A DNA stretch of 14,009 nucleotides from Anaerolineales bacterium (GCA_016932955.1 JAFGBV010000147.1:1-14009); one strand, 5' to 3'. Counted from the stretch's first letter, positions 1-6,990 are shown. A program made the numbers and translations. The notes: generated by a model not told the origin, from the sequence alone.

Positions 1-3
1 CAT
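1..3 (-). other. Possible start codon of a leftward gene leaving the window
   Basis: Read on the minus strand, the window ends with an ATG preceded by a purine-rich GAGAGG (13-18) at a spacing of 9 nt. This is what the start of a leftward gene would look like, but only one codon is inside the window, so nothing can be said about a product. Chance occurrence is quite possible. Confidence 0.25.
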
Positions 4-191
4 TCACCGTTACCTCTCTTTTTTCACATATATTGGTAATCCTCAAATGGTTGCGCTTCAGGTGCCGCACCTTTCACCGACACGCCTAACTCTCGCCTTG
101 CTTTAACGACAAGCCTTATTTCTGCCCATATAATAACCAAATCACGTGGAGGAAACGTGGTAGAAAATGTGGCAATTCAGACGAGAACTAC

Positions 192-220
192 TTTACCCTC
201 ATCTACATTTGTGCTAAACT
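192..220 (+). promoter_or_regulatory. Weak sigma70-like promoter upstream of the SARP remnant
   Basis: TTTACC (192-197) and TAAACT (215-220) are separated by 17 bp and lie 20 bp before the ATG at 241. Each hexamer matches the consensus at 4 of 6 positions. No clear ribosome binding site follows. It may be the fossil promoter of the broken regulator gene. Low confidence. Confidence 0.25.
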
Positions 221-240
221 GAAAACGGTCAACGTAAACG

Positions 241-731
241 ATGACCCTGCTCAGCCTTTCCCTGTTTGGCCCTTTCCAAGCCAACCTGGATGGCAAACCC
301 ATCACAGGTTTTGCCACCAATCGTGAACGCGCCCTGTTAGCTTACCTGGCAGTTGAAGCCGATAGACTCCACCATCGCGACAAGTTAGCCGGACTATTTT
401 GGCCTGAGTGGCCTCAAAAAACAGCCTGGTTTTCGACGAATGGCTGATGGTCAAACGAGAAGGATACTGTCGCCAAGCACTTCTTGCCCTCCGCCATCTG
501 ACTGTTAGCTATGCGCAACTCGGTGAGCTTGAGCGCGCCTTGCCCTATGCCTGGCATCAGATAGAGTTGGAACCGTTCCATGAGCAGGCTCACCAGCAAG
601 TGATGCGCTTGCTGGCTTTGATCGGTCAGCGAGGAGCGGCCTTAGTTCAATACAGAACCTGCCAGTCAATGCTACAAGAAATAGGTATCGAACCAGCCCA
701 GGAGACAACTCAGCTATACGAAATGATTTGA
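241..731 (+). pseudogene. SARP/BTAD-family transcriptional activator, internally deleted and truncated
   Basis: The first reading frame (241-447) encodes about 60 residues typical of the N-terminal winged-helix domain of SARP/AfsR-like activators (motifs SLFGPFQANLDG, NRERALLAYLAVEAD, KLAGLFWPEWP). In another frame (from about 420) the sequence resumes as the bacterial transcriptional activator domain (FDEWLMVKRE, RQALLALRHL, GELERALPYAWHQIELEP, GQRGAALVQYRTCQ, IGIEPAQETTQLYE). Roughly 80-100 family residues that should lie between, covering the end of the winged helix and the linker, are missing, and the join shifts the frame. The second frame ends at a TGA (729) where the family has an Arg codon of an 'ERIRAG'-like stretch, consistent with CGA to TGA decay. 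The ATPase and TPR regions usual downstream in Chloroflexota homologues are absent. The gene cannot give a functional regulator. Confidence 0.85.
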
Positions 732-1157
732 GAGGGGAAATTCTCTGCCGAAGAATCACAACTGTCATCGTCCATCTCCCTTCAGTCATTAAAAACGCAA
801 CCTTACCTCAAATCATCAATCCTTGATACCCCTCCTGGCAACACTCTTACTCACCCCGGCAATTCCCAGAGAACCCAATTGTTTTTCGTTTGCTGAAATG
901 GTAAGAAGGTTAACAAGCACTGACGCTACCCGCCACCGATGAGTTGTCCCACACGAAACTTCAGCGGTCTGGTCACCTTTACCTACGTCTAACCGACACC
1001 GCCACTGTCACCATCACATACTCATCGGTCTTGAGCCTCACAACCCCCAAATATCCCCTCGCATAACACAACTTGCCCAAGTTCGGCTATACTGTAAGCA
1101 AGCCGAGACACTGGTTGCTAAATAAATAATCATCTCATCGGCCAACCATAAACCAAC
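732..1157. other. Gene-free stretch between SARP remnant and DUF2007 gene
   Basis: No convincing coding region, RNA gene or strong hairpin is visible here. The frame of the SARP remnant can be read on to about 896 without further stops but shows no recognisable domain. Around 975-1030 a few codons (LTDTATVTITY) recall cadherin-like or Ig-like repeat proteins, too short to assign. A TATACT at 1088-1093 could be a -10 element for the downstream gene, without a good -35. The stretch looks like degraded sequence. Confidence 0.4.
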
Positions 1158-1595
1158 ATGAACTACGCCACCCTCCGCACCTGCACACAGCTAGAAGCTG
1201 CCGAGCTCCAGGCATACCTGGAGGCAGAAAACATCCCTGTCGCCCTCTTCTCCAGCTCCGAGTCGGTTACCACCACCGTCGCCGGGGGCATGTCCATGGT
1301 CGATGTCTGCGTACGGGCAGAAGATCAGACGCGCGCCATGGCGGTGCTGGGCATGCTTCCCCACGCCCCATCCCCGCGCACCCCGCGGCCGCCGCTGGAT
1401 ACGCCGCGGGCGGCGAACTACCCACGGCAAATCCTGATCGGCCTGGCCTGGCTTTTGGGCGGCGTGGCACTCACCTGGCTCATGCTACAGAGTAGTAGCA
1501 ACCTGCGCATCTTCTTTGTAGGTACCATCCTCTATGGCCTGTACCAGGTGGTGGATGGACTGGTTGGCTGGTGGCGCAGGCGAAAAGGAAATTAA
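1158..1595 (+). CDS. DUF2007-domain membrane protein
   Basis: This is a 145-residue protein. Residues 1-67 fit the DUF2007 family (PF09413, 'putative signal transducing protein'): an early acidic helix (LEAAELQAYLEAENIPVAL) followed by a V-x-V-x-x-E-D segment (VDVCVRAEDQTRAMAVL), the pattern shared with PII-like/ACT-type small domains. A Pro/Arg-rich linker (70-90) leads to two hydrophobic segments (about 91-110 and 117-137) and a basic tail WWRRRKGN, so the N-terminal domain is probably cytoplasmic and anchored by a helical hairpin. The ATG at 1158 is the only sensible start, though no strong ribosome binding site precedes it. The gene is isolated, with broken genes on both sides. Family function is unknown; I infer nothing beyond membrane-attached sensing or partner binding. 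Confidence 0.75.
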   Translation: MNYATLRTCTQLEAAELQAYLEAENIPVALFSSSESVTTTVAGGMSMVDVCVRAEDQTRAMAVLGMLPHAPSPRTPRPPLDTPRAANYPRQILIGLAWLLGGVALTWLMLQSSSNLRIFFVGTILYGLYQVVDGLVGWWRRRKGN

Positions 1596-1625
1596 TGCAC
1601 ACCAGCCCCCAGGTATCGAGCTGAC

Positions 1626-1648
1626 TATCTACGATCACCTCGTAGATA
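1626..1648. terminator. Perfect 9-bp hairpin between convergent genes
   Basis: TATCTACGA (1626-1634) and TCGTAGATA (1640-1648) form a perfect 9-bp stem with a 5-nt loop. It lies 30 bp after the DUF2007 stop and 8 bp after the stop of the convergent SnoaL-like remnant. No T-tract follows on either strand, so it is either a weak bidirectional terminator or an mRNA 3'-end stabiliser. Confidence 0.45.
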
Positions 1649-1656
1649 ATGGCAGA

Positions 1657-1951
1657 TCACCCCGCTTCTATTTCATCCGTAGCAAACGAAAAATGCATTT
1701 GGACGATCACCCATTTGCTATTCCGCTTCTCCAGCACCCCCGTCCAACGGGCGTTGTCCCAACCAGTTGGCTCGCCGTTCCATTCGGCATGGTCATCGAG
1801 AAATATCGGGATGAAAAATAGAGAAATCTTCGTCCTGCGCGACGATTGAAAAGAGGCGGTTTACATCTTTCGTCAGCGCCCAGCCAATAGAGTCGTGAAT
1901 GGCTATTTCGACCTCAGTCCGGTCGGATTCACGGATATTGTCCTTGCTCAT
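1657..1951 (-). pseudogene. SnoaL/DUF4440-like (ketosteroid-isomerase fold) gene with internal deletion and frameshift
   Basis: From the ATG at 1951, which overlaps the GNAT stop as ATGA, the minus strand reads MSKDNIRESD, then EIAIHDSIGWALTKDVNRLF and QDEDFSIFHPD, and hits a stop at about 1789. In the next frame it resumes at once as LDDHAEWNGEPTGWDNARW, GVLEKRNSKWVIVQMHFSFA and a TGA at 1657. These are the two ends of a SnoaL/NTF2-like protein of the kind with a 'W-T-G-V-L-E-K-R' strand and a 'V-Q-M-H-F-S-F' C-terminal strand. About 40 central residues (the helix with the pocket lining and the strand before ILDDxxEW) are missing and the join at about 1800 changes frame. The ends are well preserved, so the loss looks recent. 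The NTF2-like fold assignment is firm; substrate is unknown. It was probably translated together with the acetyltransferase. Confidence 0.8.
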
Positions 1952-2886
1952 CGCCAGTTGATCCTTTCATGAATCCAGGTATCAGTCACTTTCATGTTGG
2001 TCATTACCGAGCGGTAGAGCGCATCGGCAGGTTCATCGTTCGCAGTGGAGAAGACGCGGGTGCAGCCAAGATGTTTGAGCCGCCGCATCCCTTCGAGGAT
2101 GATGGCTTTGCCCAACCCGCGTCGCCAGTGTTCTGCAGCAACACCTACCAGTACAGTGACTGCGCTGCGCGTGTAATCATCATAGTAGATGGTGCAGAAA
2201 GCGGCAATCTCCCCATTCAAGGCGGCAGCAACGATATCCAGGTCGCGGCGGTAGAGCGGAGCTGATTGCAGGTTGTGGAACCAGGAGAAGTCGCCATCAT
2301 AGTTGGAGGCGGGTTCGTCAGAATGGAAAGCGCGCCACGAACACCAACTGCGGGAGGGGTGCTCGCTTTCATCACCCATCGAGCGGATCAGGTAACCGGG
2401 CGGCGCGGAAACCTCCGCCATAGGCGCATCCAAGTCTCGCCAGTAGTGGTGGTTCCAGCCCTCTCGTTTAGAAAATCCCAGGCGGGTGAGCACTTGCTGC
2501 CGGAGAGCATCATCTGCAAACACCGGTGCGATGAGACGTGCGCCGCTTTCGCTTTGCTCTGCGTAATGCTCCACAGCATAGGTAAAAGCTTCAGCTTCCA
2601 GCTCTGGGCTGCGCCAGCGCGGGTGGATGTGCAGGCGGATCTCGCCGTCGCCAAAGGGATGCAGCACAGCAACGAGTTCGCCTGAGGCGGTCTCCCAGGC
2701 AACGGCAACTTGCTCAAAGGGAGGGGTGATCTGGCAGGTGGCAATGAAGTGCCAGCGCCAGTAGTCGAGGCGGGCAACCTGCCAGCTATGTTCGAGGCGG
2801 TTATTCAGCAGGAATACCTCGCGCAGGAAATTGCGTACCAGGAAATAATCGTTCTCTGCGTTACAGGAGCGTATAGTGAAGGCCAT
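1948..2886 (-). CDS. Two-domain GNAT-family N-acetyltransferase
   Basis: This 312-residue protein has the size of a tandem-GNAT protein. The C-terminal domain carries a clear acetyl-CoA motif A at about 249-270 (VAAEHWRRGLGKAIILEGM, with the RRGLGKA pyrophosphate loop), followed by a FSTANDEPADALYRSV segment that matches GNAT motif B. The N-terminal half (MAFTIRSC..., VAVAWETASGELVAVLHP) has a weaker GNAT-like pattern and probably lacks the CoA loop. I chose the ATG at 2886 because GGGAG stands 8 nt before it; a GTG at 2916 in the same frame has no such site. The gene overlaps by 4 bp the damaged SnoaL-like gene downstream. The acceptor substrate is unknown; small molecules such as antibiotics or amines are the usual targets of the family. 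Confidence 0.8.
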   Translation of the reverse strand: MAFTIRSCNAENDYFLVRNFLREVFLLNNRLEHSWQVARLDYWRWHFIATCQITPPFEQVAVAWETASGELVAVLHPFGDGEIRLHIHPRWRSPELEAEAFTYAVEHYAEQSESGARLIAPVFADDALRQQVLTRLGFSKREGWNHHYWRDLDAPMAEVSAPPGYLIRSMGDESEHPSRSWCSWRAFHSDEPASNYDGDFSWFHNLQSAPLYRRDLDIVAAALNGEIAAFCTIYYDDYTRSAVTVLVGVAAEHWRRGLGKAIILEGMRRLKHLGCTRVFSTANDEPADALYRSVMTNMKVTDTWIHERINWR

Positions 2887-3016
2887 GCTGCTATCTCCCA
2901 TTAGGATAAAGGTCACCTGGTTCGGCGGAGGAACTCATCCTCATAGTCAATACCTTTTCCAGCAAGAGATAGTTCACCATAACGGATCCGCGAAAGGATT
3001 GTTAGCGGCACATATC

Positions 3017-3472
3017 TTAAGGCTGGCCACCCTGGCCTTGCCCGTTACCGCCTGCCCAGGCAGGACGCCCCGATGCGCCGCCTGTACCTTGTCCGTTGCC
3101 TCCCTGCCCCATGCCTCCAGCCGTGACACCACCGCTGTCAATCCCAGCACCAGTTCCATTTTGCCCGCTTTGCCCGGCGCGGCGCCCACCACCCTGACCG
3201 CTGTCATATCCGATACCGTTTCCTGCGCCTTCCCCGATACATTGGCTTTGGTCAACGGGCTCCGCATCTGTCGTAACAGCCAGGGGAGCCTCCTGGTTGG
3301 CATCTGCCACGCTCGTTTCTACTGCTGCCGGGCGGGCCTGTACAGCCGAAGCCGCAGCGGGCTCTTCAACCTGTGCATTGACCTGCGGAGCCGCGCTGAC
3401 ATTGTAAATGCTGACCCCCACTGCTACCGCCACTGTAGTTACCAATATACCAATGATGATTTTCTTCAACAT
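3017..3472 (-). CDS. Secreted Gly/Gln-rich low-complexity protein
   Basis: The 151-residue product begins with a classical Sec signal peptide (MLKKIIIGILVTTVAVAVGV, cleavage probably near VSA-AP at about 27). Next comes an Ala/Val/Glu-rich section (30-75), and from about 80 on a tail dominated by Gly, Gln, Asn and Ser with loose GGNGQG/GQGG repeats. A single Cys (near 79) is present and no haem or metal motif is seen. A strong ribosome binding site, AGGAGG, stands 6 nt before the ATG at 3472. The gene is read divergently from the cytochrome bc operon, and the shared intergenic region has matching promoter architectures, so co-regulation is likely. I do not recognise a family with known function. 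It may be an extracytoplasmic or envelope protein of an actively respiring cell. The tail is low complexity, so homology searches will be uninformative there. Confidence 0.7.
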   Translation of the reverse strand: MLKKIIIGILVTTVAVAVGVSIYNVSAAPQVNAQVEEPAAASAVQARPAAVETSVADANQEAPLAVTTDAEPVDQSQCIGEGAGNGIGYDSGQGGGRRAGQSGQNGTGAGIDSGGVTAGGMGQGGNGQGTGGASGRPAWAGGNGQGQGGQP

Positions 3473-3512
3473 TCCATACCTCCTGATCTAGTGTTCGTTT
3501 TGTGATCTGCCC

Positions 3513-3533
3513 GTGAGGCGAATTTTCGCTCAC
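3513..3533. repeat. Short palindrome in the leader of the Gly-rich gene
   Basis: GTGAGGCGAA (3513-3522) faces TTCGCTCAC (3525-3533), an inverted repeat with a single bulged G. On the minus strand it lies between the proposed promoter (-10 at 3554-3549) and the start codon at 3472, hence inside the 5' leader. It could be an operator or a small 5' mRNA hairpin. Nothing in the sequence decides between these. Confidence 0.3.
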
Positions 3534-3548
3534 ACGAGCAATTTGTCA

Positions 3549-3604
3549 AGTATATCCTTGCGATATGAAGGAACTGTGAAGAGCCTATGCGCCTTTTGTG
3601 AACA
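3549..3604 (-). promoter_or_regulatory. Promoter of Gly-rich gene with 11-bp-phased activator repeats
   Basis: On the minus strand TCTTCA (3582-3577) and CCTTCA (3571-3566) are spaced exactly 11 bp, and a related TGTTCA (3604-3599) sits 22 bp further upstream, in the same helical phase. The last repeat is followed by 11 nt and then TATACT (3554-3549), a good -10 hexamer. There is no -35 element at the usual distance. This is the arrangement seen at PhoB/OmpR-family activated promoters, where the repeats replace the -35. The leader would be about 70 nt. Confidence 0.5.
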
Positions 3605-3625
3605 TTAAACTGTTCTCCCACAAGA

Positions 3626-3670
3626 TCTTCACCCGCTCTTCAACATTTCTTCACAGATGTGCAGTAAAAT
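3626..3670 (+). promoter_or_regulatory. Promoter of cytochrome bc operon with three 11-bp-phased activator repeats
   Basis: TCTTCA occurs at 3626, 3637 and 3648, exactly one 11-bp helical turn apart. After the third copy come 11 nt and then TAAAAT (3665-3670), a plausible -10. No -35 consensus stands at the normal distance. Direct repeats of 11 bp ending about 11 bp before the -10 are typical of PhoB/PhoP-type response-regulator sites, and the CTTCACC core recalls the GTTCACC units of actinobacterial PHO boxes. The transcript would begin near 3677 with a short leader. Confidence 0.55.
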
Positions 3671-3700
3671 CGCTCTATTCGCAATAAGAGAGGCACGCCC

Positions 3701-5098
3701 ATGCCAGTAGAGACACATTCCGATCATGAAACCCCCATCAGTCGCATGCGCCGGCGGCTGGCCCCACCCACATTTCCCAGCGATGACCGCAGTCGCATGC
3801 GCATGGTAGTGGACAGCCTGGTGCTTCACCTGCACCCAACCAAAGTACCAAAAACCACGCTGCGCTGGACATATACCTGGGGCTTGGGTGGCCTTTCCGC
3901 GCTGCTGGTCACATTGCTAGCCCTTACCGGCGTTTTCTTACAGATGAACTACACCCCCAGTCCGCCGCAGGCTTACCTGGATGTCTTGGCATTGCGCACC
4001 GATACCTGGTTCGGCGACCTGCTGCGCAACTTGCACCACTGGTCAGCGAATTTGCTCATCATCACCACAATCTTGCACTTGCTGCGCGTGTTCTTCACCG
4101 GCGCACACCGGCCCCCGCGCGAGCTCAACTGGCTGCTGGGTATCGGGATGCTGCTCCTGGTAATGGGTGCCAACTTCACCGGCTACCTGTTGCCCTGGGA
4201 CCAGTTGGCTTTCTGGGCCATCACGGTCGGCACCAGCATCCTCAGCTATATTCCCCTCATCGGCCAGCCGCTCAGCAGCTTGCTTTTAGGCGGACCAGAA
4301 GTAGGGTCAGCCACTTTACTAACCTTCTATTCGCTCCACATCAGCTTTATCCCAATCGGCATTTTAGCGCTCATGTCCTATCATTTCTGGCGCGTGCGCA
4401 AAGACGGTGGTTTGACCATCCCCAAAAGCGCTTCTGGGCGCGAACAACCCGCACCAGAACGCGTCACTACCATCCCGCACCTTGTGCGGCGCGAGCTCGT
4501 ATGGGCAGTGGCCTGGCTGGCAATCCTCTTCACCTGGTCAATGCTTGTTCCTGCTCCCCTGGAGGGGATTGCCGATCCGGCCGTCAGCCCAAACCCCGCC
4601 AAAGCGCCCTGGTATTTCCTGGGCATCCAGGAGCTGCTCCTGCACTTTCACCCGCTGGTCGGTGCTGTGATCATTCCCACATTAGGCCTGGGCGCACTGG
4701 CACTACTGCCGTTCTATGATGTGCACGTAGAGAATGTGGGGGTGTACTTCCGTTCTTATCGCGGGCGATTCATCAGCATGCTGGCAGTCGGGGGCGCGCT
4801 GCTGCTCACACCGTTGTGGGTTGTGCTGGACGAGTTTGTGCTGGATTGGGTAGCCTGGCTACCCGATTGGCCCACCCTGCTCTCCAACGGCGCCATCCCC
4901 ATGGCAGTTGTACTATTGGGGCTGATCGGCCTGGATGAAATCTTGCATCGGGCTTTTCAGACCAAAACCGAAGAACGCGTCCTGGCGCTGTTCATGTTTG
5001 TCTTTACAGCCCTGGTCATCTTAACCATCATTGGCATCTTCTTCCGCGGCCCCGGCATGGCGCTCTACTGGCCGTGGGAAATTCCATCTGCACATTAG
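3701..5098 (+). CDS. qcrB: Cytochrome b subunit of quinol:cytochrome c oxidoreductase (bc complex)
   Basis: This 465-residue integral membrane protein holds the two b haems and the quinone sites of a bc-type complex. Haem ligands are H112 and H126 in helix B (LLRNLHHWSANLLI...HLLR) and H213 and H228 in helix D. The second pair is 15 residues apart, as in b6-type proteins, not 14 as in mitochondrial b. FTGYLLPWDQ (159-168) is the classical segment after helix C. N-terminal (b6-like) and C-terminal (subunit IV-like) halves are fused in one chain. At the quinol-oxidation loop, where PEWY or PDWY is expected, the sequence is APWY (302-305), so the acidic residue is replaced by Pro. A 50-residue charged N-terminal extension precedes helix A. 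GAGAGG lies 7 nt before the ATG. First gene of a three-gene operon, with the Rieske gene 18 bp downstream. Confidence 0.95.
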   Translation: MPVETHSDHETPISRMRRRLAPPTFPSDDRSRMRMVVDSLVLHLHPTKVPKTTLRWTYTWGLGGLSALLVTLLALTGVFLQMNYTPSPPQAYLDVLALRTDTWFGDLLRNLHHWSANLLIITTILHLLRVFFTGAHRPPRELNWLLGIGMLLLVMGANFTGYLLPWDQLAFWAITVGTSILSYIPLIGQPLSSLLLGGPEVGSATLLTFYSLHISFIPIGILALMSYHFWRVRKDGGLTIPKSASGREQPAPERVTTIPHLVRRELVWAVAWLAILFTWSMLVPAPLEGIADPAVSPNPAKAPWYFLGIQELLLHFHPLVGAVIIPTLGLGALALLPFYDVHVENVGVYFRSYRGRFISMLAVGGALLLTPLWVVLDEFVLDWVAWLPDWPTLLSNGAIPMAVVLLGLIGLDEILHRAFQTKTEERVLALFMFVFTALVILTIIGIFFRGPGMALYWPWEIPSAH

Positions 5099-5116
5099 AT
5101 CAAAGAGACAAGATAC

Positions 5117-5614
5117 ATGGCATCCGAGAACCAACCTCAAAAAACAAAAATCGCACGCCGGGATTTTCTAAAGATCACCTGGGCAGCATTAGGCGGGCTG
5201 GCTGTGCTTGAAATCGGTGGCTTGGCCTTGGTCTATCTGCAGCCACGCCTTGCCGAGGGCGAGTTTGGCGGACAGCTCAACGCAGGGCGCGTCGATGATT
5301 TTCCTCCCGGCTCCGTCTCGCACATCTCCAATGGCCGATTTTACCTGGCGCGCCTGCCCGATGGCGGCTTCCTGGCGCTGTACCAGCGCTGCACGCATCT
5401 GGGTTGCAATGTTCCGTGGGATCAAGAGCAGGGCGCTTTTATCTGCCCTTGCCACAATTCACAGTTCACAACCGAAGGAGATGTGATGAACCCGCCTGCC
5501 CCGCGACCGCTGGATCTGTTCCCCATCTCGATCCAGGATGGCCAGGTGATCGTAGATACCGGGCAGCCGATCCAGCGCCAACATTTTGAATCCTCACAGG
5601 TTGTTTACGCATGA
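5117..5614 (+). CDS. qcrA: Rieske [2Fe-2S] subunit of the bc complex
   Basis: The 165-residue protein transfers electrons from quinol to cytochrome c. It starts with a twin-arginine-like segment (ARRDFLK, 13-19) and one hydrophobic helix (about 20-41) that serves as membrane anchor, as in other Rieske subunits exported by Tat. The cluster motifs are complete: CTHLGC (C92, H94, C97) and CPCH (C110, C112, H113). C92, H94, C110 and H113 should bind the cluster, and C97 and C112 form the stabilising disulfide that marks respiratory Rieske proteins as opposed to oxygenase ferredoxins. The Gly/Pro loop near NPPAPRPLDL (125-134) is present. The gene follows cytochrome b by 18 bp and its stop overlaps the cytochrome c start as ATGA, so the operon assignment is secure. 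Confidence 0.95.
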   Translation: MASENQPQKTKIARRDFLKITWAALGGLAVLEIGGLALVYLQPRLAEGEFGGQLNAGRVDDFPPGSVSHISNGRFYLARLPDGGFLALYQRCTHLGCNVPWDQEQGAFICPCHNSQFTTEGDVMNPPAPRPLDLFPISIQDGQVIVDTGQPIQRQHFESSQVVYA

Positions 5615-6984
5615 AAACCATTAAGATCGCACCCCGAACAATAGAATTAGTAGTCGGCATCCTGGCTACTGCTATGATCGTGGCGGGGGTAGCCTTGTAT
5701 GCCTGGAATGAGCCAACCCGCCTGCAAGAAGCCCAAACCCGCCAGTTAGCATCTGATCTGGATGGCGCAATGACCCTCTACGCCCAGAATTGCGCCGTCT
5801 GCCATGGTGCAGGCGGCGAGGGCATTGGTGCTACACCTGCCCTGAACAACCCCGCCCTGCAAGAGACGGATGCCGAGGCGATCACCAAGATCATTTCCCG
5901 CGGATTGTATAGCAGCGCCATGGCTGCCTGGAGCTTGGAAGATGGCGGACCGCTCAGTGAATACCAGATCAACCAACTGGTCAACCTGATCCACCATGGT
6001 GATTGGATTGAAACACAATCTCGCGTGGTCAACCTGGGCCTCGCCCCCCTCATTCCCTTCGCTTCAGAGGCCGATCCATTAATCCTGGATAACCTTACCG
6101 AACTGCCGCAAGGTGATACACTGGCCGCCGGAATCTCACTGTATGCTGAGAACTGCGTGGCCTGTCATGGCGCAGATGGCGTGGGAACCACCCTGGCCCC
6201 TGCGCTGAACGATCCCGCTGTTCGCGCACAAAACGCCGTTGATTTGGAGCGCACCATCCGCCTGGGCACCCCTGGCACGCTCATGGCTGGTTGGGAAAAA
6301 GCCCTGGATGACGAACAGATCACTGCCCTGTTGGAGTTGATGTTGCGTTGGGATGAGATCCCCACTGGCGCCATCCCCGCCCCCGATGAGCCAATCCTGG
6401 TGACCGCAGAGTCGCTGGCGCTGGGAAGCGAGCTGTACGCCGCCTCCTGCGACAACTGTCACGGCCCTGAAGGCCAGGGCAGCCAGCGCGCCCCATCCCT
6501 GAATGTTCGCTCTTACCTGGCTGAAACGCCCGATGCCGCCCTGCAGCAGATCATTACCCTGGGCGTGCCCGAAACATCCATGCCAGCCTGGGGTGACCGC
6601 CTGAGCGAAGCGCAAATCCAGGCGATTGTTGGCTTCATCCGCTCTTGGGAGCCCACTGCCCCAGAGGTAGCCCAGCCGGTGCGCGTGCGCGGCCCGTGGT
6701 GGCAAGGGAACACCGCGGCTGGCGACAGCCCGCAGTTGCCCAGCGGCGGAGCCTCTACTGCAGCCAACCCAGAAGCAGCCATTCCCGCCCCATCTGCCAC
6801 ATCTGGAGACCTTGCCAATAAACAACCTGAGGGTAACGCAGGCGGAAATTCACCTTGGGTAGCACAGGAGCTGCCCTGGTATCAGACCCTGGATCCGCGA
6901 GCAATTGTACTGGCGCTCAGCGTGATCTTCATCGCTTCGTTGATCATCCTGGCCGCGTTGCACGGGCTGCGCCGGCTGGCCTGA
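5611..6984 (+). CDS. Membrane-anchored tri-haem cytochrome c of the bc complex
   Basis: This 457-residue protein takes the place of cytochrome c1/f. It has an N-terminal signal-anchor (about 12-31) and three consecutive cytochrome c domains: CAVCH (61-65, probable axial Met104), CVACH (182-186, Met225) and CDNCH (280-284, Met324). Each follows the CxxCHG-x-x-G pattern, with a Met in an 'xxMxxW' context about 40 residues later. The three domains are similar to one another (for example YAENCVACHGADGVG and YAASCDNCHGPEGQG), indicating internal triplication. A Pro/Ala/Ser/Gly-rich linker (about 350-415) leads to a C-terminal transmembrane helix (about 430-452) with a basic end GLRRLA. It is translated from an ATGA overlap with the Rieske gene. 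Three haems could carry electrons some distance to a terminal acceptor. The stop lies 6 bp from the stop of the convergent ctaB gene, with no terminator visible. Confidence 0.92.
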   Translation: MKTIKIAPRTIELVVGILATAMIVAGVALYAWNEPTRLQEAQTRQLASDLDGAMTLYAQNCAVCHGAGGEGIGATPALNNPALQETDAEAITKIISRGLYSSAMAAWSLEDGGPLSEYQINQLVNLIHHGDWIETQSRVVNLGLAPLIPFASEADPLILDNLTELPQGDTLAAGISLYAENCVACHGADGVGTTLAPALNDPAVRAQNAVDLERTIRLGTPGTLMAGWEKALDDEQITALLELMLRWDEIPTGAIPAPDEPILVTAESLALGSELYAASCDNCHGPEGQGSQRAPSLNVRSYLAETPDAALQQIITLGVPETSMPAWGDRLSEAQIQAIVGFIRSWEPTAPEVAQPVRVRGPWWQGNTAAGDSPQLPSGGASTAANPEAAIPAPSATSGDLANKQPEGNAGGNSPWVAQELPWYQTLDPRAIVLALSVIFIASLIILAALHGLRRLA

Positions 6985-6990
6985 TAATCG

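Noticed and set aside
157..222. Short GTG-started frame (21 codons) with GGAGG 4 nt upstream
   Set aside because: The ribosome-site spacing is short, the peptide has no recognisable features, and the frame simply spans the putative promoter of the SARP remnant.
975..1050. Trace of a cadherin/Ig-like repeat (LTDTATVTITY)
   Set aside because: Only about ten residues resemble such repeats and stops surround them. This is too little to call a pseudogene.
2876..3505. Long plus-strand open frame (209 codons) opposite the Gly-rich gene
   Set aside because: It is the antisense of a Gly/Gln-rich gene and crosses into the intergenic region. The minus-strand gene has a signal peptide and AGGAGG, while this frame has neither.
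6136..6825. Minus-strand open frame of 229 codons inside the cytochrome c gene
   Set aside because: It lies wholly antisense to a clear three-CxxCH protein, and its composition is that of a shadow frame.
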